Assembly (NCBI GenBank): GCA_958477465.1
Contig: CAUEFX010000011.1
Location: 14,095-78,094 of the forward strand
Direction: 5' to 3'
DNA: 64,000 bases
DNA from: an uncultured Bacteroides sp.
Lineage (GTDB): Bacteria; Bacteroidota; Bacteroidia; Bacteroidales; Bacteroidaceae
Positions within the stretch are counted from its first letter, which is position 1. Each line of letters begins with the position of its first letter. A model generated the notes under the pieces. The model searched no databases. It saw only the letters and a list, made by a program, of their open reading frames with translations, and was not told where the DNA came from. The position numbers and the translations under genes are program-made. Of the stretch, positions 56,689 to 64,000 are shown one piece after another.

Positions 56689-59600
56689 ATGCAAATCATA
56701 TATCGTTTATGGGCTGTCCTGCTGGTTGGCGGGATGGCAGCAGGGACTTTTGCGCAAACCCGAATCAGCGGCAAGGTCGTGAACGCGCTCAACAATGATC
56801 CTGTAATAGGTGCGTCCATATACATAGTCAATGAAAAAACAGGTACTTTAACTGATCTGGATGGAAATTTCGTACTCGAAGTAAAAGAGTTACCCTCTAC
56901 TCTTCAAGTGAACTTCATCGGTTATCGCGAACAGCAGATTGATGTGTATGATAACAGCGAACCGGTTATCGTTGCATTGGATGAAGAGACAGATGTGTTG
57001 CAGGAAGTCGTTGTGGTAGGTTATGGCGTGCAGAAACGCCGTGAACTGACCAGTGCTATTTCCACAGTAGACAAAAGCTTATTGAGGCAGGTCCCATCTT
57101 CTGTAGAGAGTGTACTGGCCGGTGCTGTGGCCGGATTAAATGTGTCGGTTACTTCAGGTCAACCGGGCGCATCGTCTACCATTCGTATTCGTGGAGGAAA
57201 TTCCATAACAGGTGGTAATGAGCCTCTTTATGTTATTGACGGTTTCATCGTTTATAATGATGCAGGAGCCACTCGTACCGGTGCTTCCGGTGCAGATGCC
57301 TCTCTTGATCCGTTGTCGTTTCTCAATCCGTCGGATATTGAAAGTATCGAGGTCCTGAAGGATGTGAGTGCTACAGCTATTTATGGAACTCGTGGAGCAA
57401 ATGGAGTTATTATCATTACGACCAAGAAGGGATATCATGGACGTAATAACATCAACTATTCCGGCACTGTAGGTTGGAGTACGGCCAGCAAAACATTGGA
57501 TTTTCTTGATGCTGACCAATTCACAGCTCTATATAATGAACTAAACCCAGGTTCGCCACTTCCAACTCCTGTTCAGAATTATGACTGGCAAGATGCAGCC
57601 TTGCGCACAACTTTTTCGCAGGAACACCAGCTTAGTGTCATCGGTGGTGATGAAGCATCACGCTATTCCATCTCAGGAAGTTATAAAAATCAGGATGGCA
57701 TCATAGTCAATACTGGGCTGAAACGCTATGCCGGGCGCATTAATTATGAACGGACGGTACTAAGGAATTTGCTTGTCGGAGTCAATGCATCCGGTGCATA
57801 TAGTACACTCAACGGTCTGCATAATGTGGATAAGGGAAATACCGGACAAACGGCAAAATGGGCGGCAAATACGTGGATGTCTGTTATCACGACTCCAACC
57901 ACACAACCCATTTATACTGCTGACGGACAATTCAATTATGCACCTACTCCTACCAGTCAGGATATTTTTGTCCGTAATGGTGAGCAAGTCGTAGGCAATC
58001 CTATTTCCGACCTTTACAATACACAGACTTCTGTATCCAACAGTCGTATCATTGCTTCCGGATTTGCAGAATGGGAGGTCGTGAAGAATTTGAAACTGAA
58101 AGGCCAATTGGGGGCCGACTTGTCGAATACGCGTGAAAACAACTATTCTCCTTCATACACAACAACAGGACTTGAACACAATGGAGTGGCCTCGGTAGGG
58201 AGCATGCGTACCAATGTGTGGCAGGTCGAATTTACGACAAACTACGATAACACGTTCAATCAGCTTCACCATCTTACATTATTGGGCGGTTATACTGCAC
58301 AAAGGACTGATCGGAGCGGATATGCTACAACCGTACGCAATTTTGCCAATGATGCTACAGGATATGATAATCTGTCTGCAGCTTCCGATTTATATTCTTC
58401 TACCAGTGAAGCCTATATAAGCACTCTTCTGTCATGGTTGGGTAGGGTGAATTATTCTTATGACAGTCGCTACAACTTGTCTCTCACTTTACGTGCTGAT
58501 GGTTCAAGCCGTTTTGCTAAAAAGCATAAATGGGGATGGTTTCCTTCAGTAGGGCTTTCTTGGAATATCGACAAGGAAAAATTCTTCCGTCCCAACAAAT
58601 CTGTCAGTCAGTTACAACTACGTCTTTCAGTGGGTGTCGTAGGAAATCAAGAAATTGGTGATTATCAGTTTGCTGCCAATGTATCGCCTACCTCCGTTCC
58701 TCATATATCTGGTGGTCAGGAAACAATTGCCTATTATATACGAAATCAGGCAAACCCTGACTTGAAATGGGAGCGGACTGCAAGTTATAATGCAGGCATA
58801 AGTTCTGAATTCTTCGATAGCCGTCTGACAGTTACGCTGGATGCTTACTATAAGAAGACAACAGATTTGTTGCTCCAGGTTCCTATTGAACATACGACGG
58901 GATATGAAACGGCCTTGCGCAATGTGGGATCAGTTACAAATAAAGGAGTGGAACTTGCTGTCGGTGGCGTACTTATCCACAATAAGAATTTGAATTGGGC
59001 TGCAAATTTCAATATTGCACACAATAAGAATTTGGTGACAAGTCTTGGTAATGCTACTTCCATCATACCCGAATTTAATGGTGCTACATTGGGATATATT
59101 TCTCCGCTAATCATTACGGTAGGACAACCTTTGGGCTCATTTTATGGATATAAATTCAAGGGGATTGTACAAAAAAATACAGATGTTTCGGCTTTGCCAG
59201 CACAGAGCATTAATCCGTTAGAGCCCGGTAATCCTATCTATGAAGATGTAAACGAGGACAATGTGGTAGATACACAGGACCAGACGATATTGGGAAATTT
59301 GCAACCCAAATTTACTTATGGGTTCAATACCTCTCTCTCATGGAAAAATCTGGATGTGTTTATCACTCTTGCCGGTAGTTATGGTAATAAACTTTACAAT
59401 GGACTTGCTACACGTCTGACAAAAGGCTCTACTTACTATAATGCCCTTGCTTCTGTTGCTGACCGTTGGACCGAAGACAATCCTTCAAATCTAATACAGA
59501 AAGCCAGTAATGAGTTGACCGTAGTGGCGGAAAGCCGTTATGTGGAGGATGCCAGTTATCTCAGAGTGAAGAATATACAACTGGGATATACATTTCCGGT

Positions 59601-59799
59601 CAAGAAGATTACAAGCAATGCCAAAATCCGCCTTTTCATGTCGTTGCAGAATTTCTTTACCATTACCGGATATTCCGGATATGACCCGGAGGCAGCGCGC
59701 AATGGTATGGATGAGCATAGTGCCCTTTATCAGGGCGTGGATATGGCTACTTATCCTGTGGCAAAAACCGTACAGTTGGGATTACAGTTGACCTTGTAA
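56689..59799 (+). CDS. SusC-type TonB-dependent transporter, UroD-linked unit
   Basis: A 1036-residue protein with signal to TFAQ. It has a carboxypeptidase-like domain (ISGKVVNALNNDPVIGASI), TonB-box region EVVVVGYGVQKRRELTSA, plug (IRIRGGNSITGGNEPLYVIDG) and barrel ending VQLGLQLTL. No STN domain. It starts 58 bp after the binding-protein gene, and the SusD gene follows by 48 bp. Because no glycan enzyme is in this unit, the substrate may not be a polysaccharide. Confidence 0.93.
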   Translation: MQIIYRLWAVLLVGGMAAGTFAQTRISGKVVNALNNDPVIGASIYIVNEKTGTLTDLDGNFVLEVKELPSTLQVNFIGYREQQIDVYDNSEPVIVALDEETDVLQEVVVVGYGVQKRRELTSAISTVDKSLLRQVPSSVESVLAGAVAGLNVSVTSGQPGASSTIRIRGGNSITGGNEPLYVIDGFIVYNDAGATRTGASGADASLDPLSFLNPSDIESIEVLKDVSATAIYGTRGANGVIIITTKKGYHGRNNINYSGTVGWSTASKTLDFLDADQFTALYNELNPGSPLPTPVQNYDWQDAALRTTFSQEHQLSVIGGDEASRYSISGSYKNQDGIIVNTGLKRYAGRINYERTVLRNLLVGVNASGAYSTLNGLHNVDKGNTGQTAKWAANTWMSVITTPTTQPIYTADGQFNYAPTPTSQDIFVRNGEQVVGNPISDLYNTQTSVSNSRIIASGFAEWEVVKNLKLKGQLGADLSNTRENNYSPSYTTTGLEHNGVASVGSMRTNVWQVEFTTNYDNTFNQLHHLTLLGGYTAQRTDRSGYATTVRNFANDATGYDNLSAASDLYSSTSEAYISTLLSWLGRVNYSYDSRYNLSLTLRADGSSRFAKKHKWGWFPSVGLSWNIDKEKFFRPNKSVSQLQLRLSVGVVGNQEIGDYQFAANVSPTSVPHISGGQETIAYYIRNQANPDLKWERTASYNAGISSEFFDSRLTVTLDAYYKKTTDLLLQVPIEHTTGYETALRNVGSVTNKGVELAVGGVLIHNKNLNWAANFNIAHNKNLVTSLGNATSIIPEFNGATLGYISPLIITVGQPLGSFYGYKFKGIVQKNTDVSALPAQSINPLEPGNPIYEDVNEDNVVDTQDQTILGNLQPKFTYGFNTSLSWKNLDVFITLAGSYGNKLYNGLATRLTKGSTYYNALASVADRWTEDNPSNLIQKASNELTVVAESRYVEDASYLRVKNIQLGYTFPVKKITSNAKIRLFMSLQNFFTITGYSGYDPEAARNGMDEHSALYQGVDMATYPVAKTVQLGLQLTL

Positions 59800-59847
59800 G
59801 CCAGTGAGAGTAGTACGGGAATATTATAAACTAAAACAAATACCCCA

Positions 59848-61419
59848 ATGAAAAATGAAATTGCAACCTATATTCTGACAGTCACAGCGTTATTCTTCTC
59901 TGCCGGCTGCGTAGATTTGGACCAGACACTGCAAAGCTCCATAGATAAAGATGAATTCTACCAGTCTGAGGCCGATTTACAGGCTGCTCTGAACGGTGTT
60001 TACCATCTGCTTTCCGAGAATGACATGCACGGTATTTACAATGATGAATTGATTTTCCTCAATGATTTGCAAAGTGAATATGCACGCCGAGGTACAGCCA
60101 ACAGTGCTGATATTGCCGAAATAGGTAACTTCGCTATCACTCCGACCAATGCTTTTGTGGAATCGGCATGGCTTATCCATTATACGGGAATCAACAGAAG
60201 CAATATATTGATTGATAAGGCAGAAGCCAATGATGCTATTCCTGAAAATACACGTCTTGTCTATATCAATCAAGCCAAATTCTTGCGTGCGTTACTTTAC
60301 TTTAATCTTGTGCGTTATTACGGTGATGTGCCCTTGGTTCTGCACGATGGTGAAGGTGAGGGGATACCCCGTACTTCATCCGATGAGGTTTATCGACAGA
60401 TTGTAGAAGACCTTTCTGATGCGGAAAATATACCAGAAGGCTATTCTTCATTAAGTAGCGTTGCGTCTTCTGGAGCAGCTTCATCACTTCTTGCTCAGGT
60501 ATATATTTCTTGGGCACAGGCTGATACGGAGTATTCTTTGGAACATCAAGATGAGTTGTACAGACAAGCAGTGGCTCATGCCGACAAAGTGACGGGTAAA
60601 TACGAACTGCTCAGCCGATTCAGTGATAATTGGGCACTTGACAAGAAGACCAACAATTCAGAACTTATCTTCACCGTTGAGCACCAATTTGGTGTAAACC
60701 GTAATGTGACAGGACACTGTACCTTTTCGACTGGTTTTACCAATGATAAACTGCCTGTTATAGCAGCCTTGGACAATTCATTGTACGATACATTCGATCC
60801 GAACGACCAGCGTCGTGACGCTTCTGTGACCAAACGTCTATACGATCCGTTTACTGACAGTTACTTTGACTTCGACCGTATTCGTTTCCGCAAATACATT
60901 GACACGGTTTATATGGCCAATTATTCCGCTCCTTATATTTCAGGGCAGAATATCAGTTCTTCCGTGCTGCGATATGCCGATGTTCTGCTTATCAAGGCAG
61001 AAGCTGAAAATGAGTTGAACGGACCTACCGATGCAGCTTATGCCGCACTTAATGCCGTGCGGAAACGAGCCTACTGGAATCCTTCTACCAATACACAACT
61101 ACAACCTACGGATGGCACTTTGTTGGAACTGTCCGGTCTTACTCAGATAGAATTCCGTGAAGCCGTGCGTGCTGAACGGTTCAAGGAATTCATACTTGAA
61201 GGTGTGCGGTGGTTCGACTTGAAGCGATGGCACATTCTGGTGAAGACTATCAAGGAAAAAGTTCCCTCTGCCGATTTGAAATATCAGAATATCTCAACAA
61301 AACATTATTTTCTGCCTATCCCTTCCAAACAGATTGCTTTGAATCCGAAATTGAAACAAAACTGGGGATATGGAGGTGAAACCACAGGTGACCCTTATAC
61401 AGCCAAAGGTTGGAAATAA
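59848..61419 (+). CDS. SusD/RagB-like lipoprotein, UroD-linked unit
   Basis: A 523-residue lipoprotein (FFSAGC, Cys 21). It has RagB/SusD features: QAKFLRALLYFNLVRYYGDVPLV, then VLRYADVLLIKAEAENEL, and near the end FREAVRAERFKEFILEGVRWFDLKRW. It is the surface partner of the transporter encoded just upstream. The next gene starts 41 bp after. Confidence 0.93.
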   Translation: MKNEIATYILTVTALFFSAGCVDLDQTLQSSIDKDEFYQSEADLQAALNGVYHLLSENDMHGIYNDELIFLNDLQSEYARRGTANSADIAEIGNFAITPTNAFVESAWLIHYTGINRSNILIDKAEANDAIPENTRLVYINQAKFLRALLYFNLVRYYGDVPLVLHDGEGEGIPRTSSDEVYRQIVEDLSDAENIPEGYSSLSSVASSGAASSLLAQVYISWAQADTEYSLEHQDELYRQAVAHADKVTGKYELLSRFSDNWALDKKTNNSELIFTVEHQFGVNRNVTGHCTFSTGFTNDKLPVIAALDNSLYDTFDPNDQRRDASVTKRLYDPFTDSYFDFDRIRFRKYIDTVYMANYSAPYISGQNISSSVLRYADVLLIKAEAENELNGPTDAAYAALNAVRKRAYWNPSTNTQLQPTDGTLLELSGLTQIEFREAVRAERFKEFILEGVRWFDLKRWHILVKTIKEKVPSADLKYQNISTKHYFLPIPSKQIALNPKLKQNWGYGGETTGDPYTAKGWK

Positions 61420-61460
61420 AAACAATAGAATAATTGCATTAAAAAAAGAAAGGACAAGTT

Positions 61461-62540
61461 ATGAAAACAGTTAGCATTTTCTTTAAAACAACATTGCTTG
61501 TAGTTGCTGTTTCGATAGCAGCGGTAAATACTCCGGTTGTTGCTCAAACGGCCACGGATTATAATAAGCGCGAACTTATTTGGCAGACACTGGATCAAAG
61601 CCGTCCCAATGATTATGTACCCGTGTTTTTCAATATTCATTTCAAGGCACATGAGGGATGGGAAGCTGTACAGGCGCACATTAATTGGTTCCGCCAGACA
61701 CATGTTGACTTTGTTAATGTGAAGTATGAGTATTTTCCTCAGATTCAGGAAGTAAAGAATGTCAGCGATTGGAAGAAAATCAAACCGTTCGAGCCCGAAG
61801 TGTGGGATGAACAGTTGCTTGTAATCAGAGAGTTGAAACGGGAATTGGGGCAGGAAGCATTGATTATCCCTACGGTCTTCTCACCGTTAAGGGTACTGAT
61901 ACAGACAGCCGGATCTCCACTTTCAAGTGACAAAGAAGGACGTAAAGCCCTGGTAGAATTGATAAAGAAAGATCCGGAAGCCATCAAACCCGCCCTTGCA
62001 GCTGTGACTCAAAGTCTGGTATATTATATTCGGGAGGCACGTAAGTCCGGAGCCGATGGTTTCTATATATCAAGTCAGGGCGATGACTTGGAAGAGTTTG
62101 CCGGTAAGACTTTCCTGGAAGTTTTGAAACCGTATGACCGCCAACTTTCCGATGCTGCAAGCCAGGTGGCTCCATTTAATATTCTGCATATCTGCGAGTC
62201 TGGCGGGCACATAACTCCGGAAACATTCAATGATTATCTGGACTATCCTGGTAGTGTAATAAATCCACCACTACATAATTTTAAAGATAAAAGCTTGACC
62301 TTAAAGCAAATCAGCGAGTTATTCCACCGCCCTGTCTTGGGTGGGTTGGAGCAGCGGGGAGCTCTTTATAAGGGCAGTCTGGAAGAAGCGAAAGCGGAGG
62401 TCGATCGCATCCTGGAAGCAGCACCTGACAATTTTATTTTTGGTGCGGATGACTCATTGCCTAATGATTCCGACCCGGAAAAGATTCGTCAGCTGGTAGA
62501 TTACATTCATACATGGCGTCTGAATCATAACCGCCGTTAG
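61461..62540 (+). CDS. Secreted uroporphyrinogen decarboxylase-fold protein (UroD/MtaA-like)
   Basis: A 359-residue protein. Residues 1-29 are a signal peptide ending VVAQ. The remainder follows the UroD superfamily, with LHICESGGHITPE (His 243, Cys 245), PVLGGLEQRGAL and FGADDSLPNDSDPEKI at the C-terminal end. UroD and the cobalamin-dependent methyltransferases MtaA/CmuA share this fold. The methyltransferases bind zinc by His-x-Cys and a later Cys. Here His-x-Cys is kept, while the later position reads Asp330-Asp331. These enzymes are normally cytoplasmic, so export is unusual. It may be a binding protein or an enzyme for a tetrapyrrole or methylated compound (inference). Confidence 0.75.
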   Translation: MKTVSIFFKTTLLVVAVSIAAVNTPVVAQTATDYNKRELIWQTLDQSRPNDYVPVFFNIHFKAHEGWEAVQAHINWFRQTHVDFVNVKYEYFPQIQEVKNVSDWKKIKPFEPEVWDEQLLVIRELKRELGQEALIIPTVFSPLRVLIQTAGSPLSSDKEGRKALVELIKKDPEAIKPALAAVTQSLVYYIREARKSGADGFYISSQGDDLEEFAGKTFLEVLKPYDRQLSDAASQVAPFNILHICESGGHITPETFNDYLDYPGSVINPPLHNFKDKSLTLKQISELFHRPVLGGLEQRGALYKGSLEEAKAEVDRILEAAPDNFIFGADDSLPNDSDPEKIRQLVDYIHTWRLNHNRR

Positions 62541-62631
62541 GGGGGAACGATAGACATCTTTAGGTATGATGAACAGCATATAGTGGCAGGGACTATCAGA
62601 TTGTATATTAATTACCTCAATATTCCATATT

Positions 62632-63795
62632 ATGAAGAAGATTTTTTCAAATTCCATTGTTATCTTGATTGCTTCCATTATAGTAGGAATCATACTTGGC
62701 CAGTTATTGCAAGCGGAGGGGATAAAAGTTATCCTCTCCGTCAAACAGATTAGCGGACAAATTATATTCTTTCTTGTACCTCTAATCATTTTGGGCTTTG
62801 TGGCTCCTTCCATTGCATCTCTGAAAGGGAGTGTCTCACGACTGATAGTCTTTGCCTTTTCGTTAGCATACCTTTCGTCCGTAGGCGCAGCCTTTTTTGC
62901 CATGGTGGTAGGATATCAGGTGATACCTTTGCTGGACATACGACCTGTTACCGGATCCCTAAGAGAACTGCCAGAATCCTTATTCTGCTTGGAGATTCCC
63001 CCTATGTTAAGTGTGATGTCTGCCCTGCTGTTCTCGGTCCTTATCGGGTTGGGGTGCATTTGGACAAAGTCAAAAGAGGTTACAGAATTGCTCTTACAAT
63101 TCCGGGAGATCGTGCTGCAACTGGTAAAACATATTCTGATGCCCTTGCTTCCATTGTATGTGGCAGCTAATTTCTGTTCGTTATCTTATGAGGGGGATAT
63201 ATCCCGTTTGGGGATATTTTTGCCGGTAATACTGATTGCCATAGCCTGCCATTATCTATGGCTGCTACTGCTCTATGGATTGGCCACCGTTTGTTCCGGA
63301 AAGAATAGCTGGCAGGTACTCAAATTTTACTTGCCTGCCTATTTTACAGCGTTAGGAACGATGTCTTCTGCGGCTACACTGGGAATAGCCCTGGAATGCG
63401 CACGCAAGAGCCCTATTTTAGACAAGAAAGTTTCGGACTTTTCCATTCCTCTGTTTGCGAACATACACCTTTGCGGCTCCGTTCTGACGGAGGTTTTCTT
63501 TGTATGTGTCGTTTCCAAACTGCTTTACGGTCAGCTCCCAGCGTCCTCCACCCTCACTCTGTTTATCTTCCTTTTGGGAGTATTTGCGGTAGGCGCACCC
63601 GGAGTCCCTGGTGGAACGGTACTGGCATCATTGGGTATCGTTATTTCCGTGCTGGAATTTGATGATGCGGGTACAGCCATGCTTATTGCTATTTTTGCTT
63701 TGCAGGATAGCTTTGGAACTGCTTGTAATATTACCGGTGATGGTGCTTTAACTTTAATAGCCACTACCTTTTCAAGGCGATATTGTAAAATATAG
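62632..63795 (+). CDS. Dicarboxylate/amino acid:cation symporter (DAACS family)
   Basis: A 387-residue inner-membrane protein with eight or more hydrophobic segments. Family marks are TMSSAATLGIALECARK (the serine-rich loop), GAPGVPGGTVLASLG and DSFGTACNITGDGALTL (last transmembrane part). It moves an organic acid or amino acid with Na+ or H+ across the inner membrane. It lies 91 bp behind the UroD-like gene and could import the product of this unit. Confidence 0.88.
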   Translation: MKKIFSNSIVILIASIIVGIILGQLLQAEGIKVILSVKQISGQIIFFLVPLIILGFVAPSIASLKGSVSRLIVFAFSLAYLSSVGAAFFAMVVGYQVIPLLDIRPVTGSLRELPESLFCLEIPPMLSVMSALLFSVLIGLGCIWTKSKEVTELLLQFREIVLQLVKHILMPLLPLYVAANFCSLSYEGDISRLGIFLPVILIAIACHYLWLLLLYGLATVCSGKNSWQVLKFYLPAYFTALGTMSSAATLGIALECARKSPILDKKVSDFSIPLFANIHLCGSVLTEVFFVCVVSKLLYGQLPASSTLTLFIFLLGVFAVGAPGVPGGTVLASLGIVISVLEFDDAGTAMLIAIFALQDSFGTACNITGDGALTLIATTFSRRYCKI

Positions 63796-63807
63796 TAACA
63801 TAATATT

Positions 63808-63997
63808 ATGAAATGCTATTGGTTGCTAAACGCCAAACGTAGGCTTCTGGAAGAGCCGGACCGGACGATAGACCAGATAGTGACGGAAACGGGATTCTCG
63901 TCTATCGCCCCATTTCTGCAACCAGCTCTCTAAGTGCGATGGATATCGGGTCAGTCCGAAAACCCTGTGGGTATGTTATGTTAAAATGCGAAAGTGA
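63808..63997 (+). pseudogene. Frameshifted remnant of an AraC-type regulator gene
   Basis: From ATG 63808 the frame reads AKRRLLEEPDRTIDQIVTE then TGFSS, an AraC second helix-turn-helix. It stops at 63933. The next frame, from 63920, continues NQLSKCDGYRVSPKTLW and stops at 63997, as the end of an AraC domain would. The N-terminal sensor and first helix-turn-helix are absent, and the frame is broken within the helix. It is probably the relic of a regulator for the preceding unit. Confidence 0.7.
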
Positions 63998-64000
63998 ACT

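Noticed and set aside
63808..63933. Intact small gene of 41 codons
   Set aside because: The sequence is clearly part of an AraC domain that continues in another frame, so a broken gene explains it better.

Overview
The window is chromosomal DNA from a gut Bacteroides. Four SusC/SusD-type outer-membrane pairs, promoters of the Bacteroides type (minus-7 box TAnnTTTG), lipoprotein signals in every SusD-like protein and the Bacteroidetes-style arginine cluster all point there. I cannot fix the species from sequence alone. No rRNA, tRNA, CRISPR array, integrase or insertion-sequence transposase was seen.

Layout. (1) 0-3 kb: the 5' part of a sialate O-acetylesterase gene (minus strand), a PD-(D/E)XK (Rpn-type) nuclease gene, and a 188-bp nested palindrome. 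(2) 3-13.5 kb: housekeeping block argR - GNAT acyltransferase - argG - argC - argD, then proC, an XRE/cupin regulator and an acyl-CoA ligase. A GH3 beta-glycosidase gene in the opposite orientation sits between argD and proC. (3) 13.6-29 kb, minus strand: a polysaccharide utilization locus (PUL 1) with SusC (carrying an STN signalling domain), SusD, an Ig-like surface lipoprotein, a GH85 endo-beta-N-acetylglucosaminidase and a GH33 sialidase. The enzymes predict capture and breakdown of sialylated N-glycans. (4) 29-53 kb (PUL 2): an AraC regulator, an AAA/DUF4143 ATPase, a minus-strand SusC/SusD pair without enzymes, then a plus-strand SusC/SusD pair with a GH2 enzyme and two large predicted (alpha/alpha)6 enzymes. 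(5) 53.1-55.1 kb: LuxR-type response regulator, GNAT, and an Lrp/AsnC regulator. (6) 55.4-63.8 kb: a transcription unit with a long structured 5' leader, followed by a periplasmic binding-protein-like gene, SusC, SusD, a secreted member of the uroporphyrinogen decarboxylase/methyltransferase fold, and a DAACS-type symporter. A broken AraC gene remnant closes the window.

Most interesting points. First, the last 28 codons of the AraC gene at 30205-31131 recur at 38585-38668 (5 differences in 94 bp, 26 of 27 residues kept). The repeats flank the ATPase and the enzyme-less SusC/SusD pair, as if that block had been inserted or exchanged at the 3' end of the regulator. Second, the 55.4-63.8 kb unit has no glycan enzyme and instead exports a UroD-fold protein behind a candidate regulatory RNA. 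It is the best candidate here for an undescribed uptake system, possibly for a tetrapyrrole or another small molecule. Third, a family of nested palindromes (2593-2780, 31245-31348, 49729-49857) shares outer and, in two cases, inner stems.
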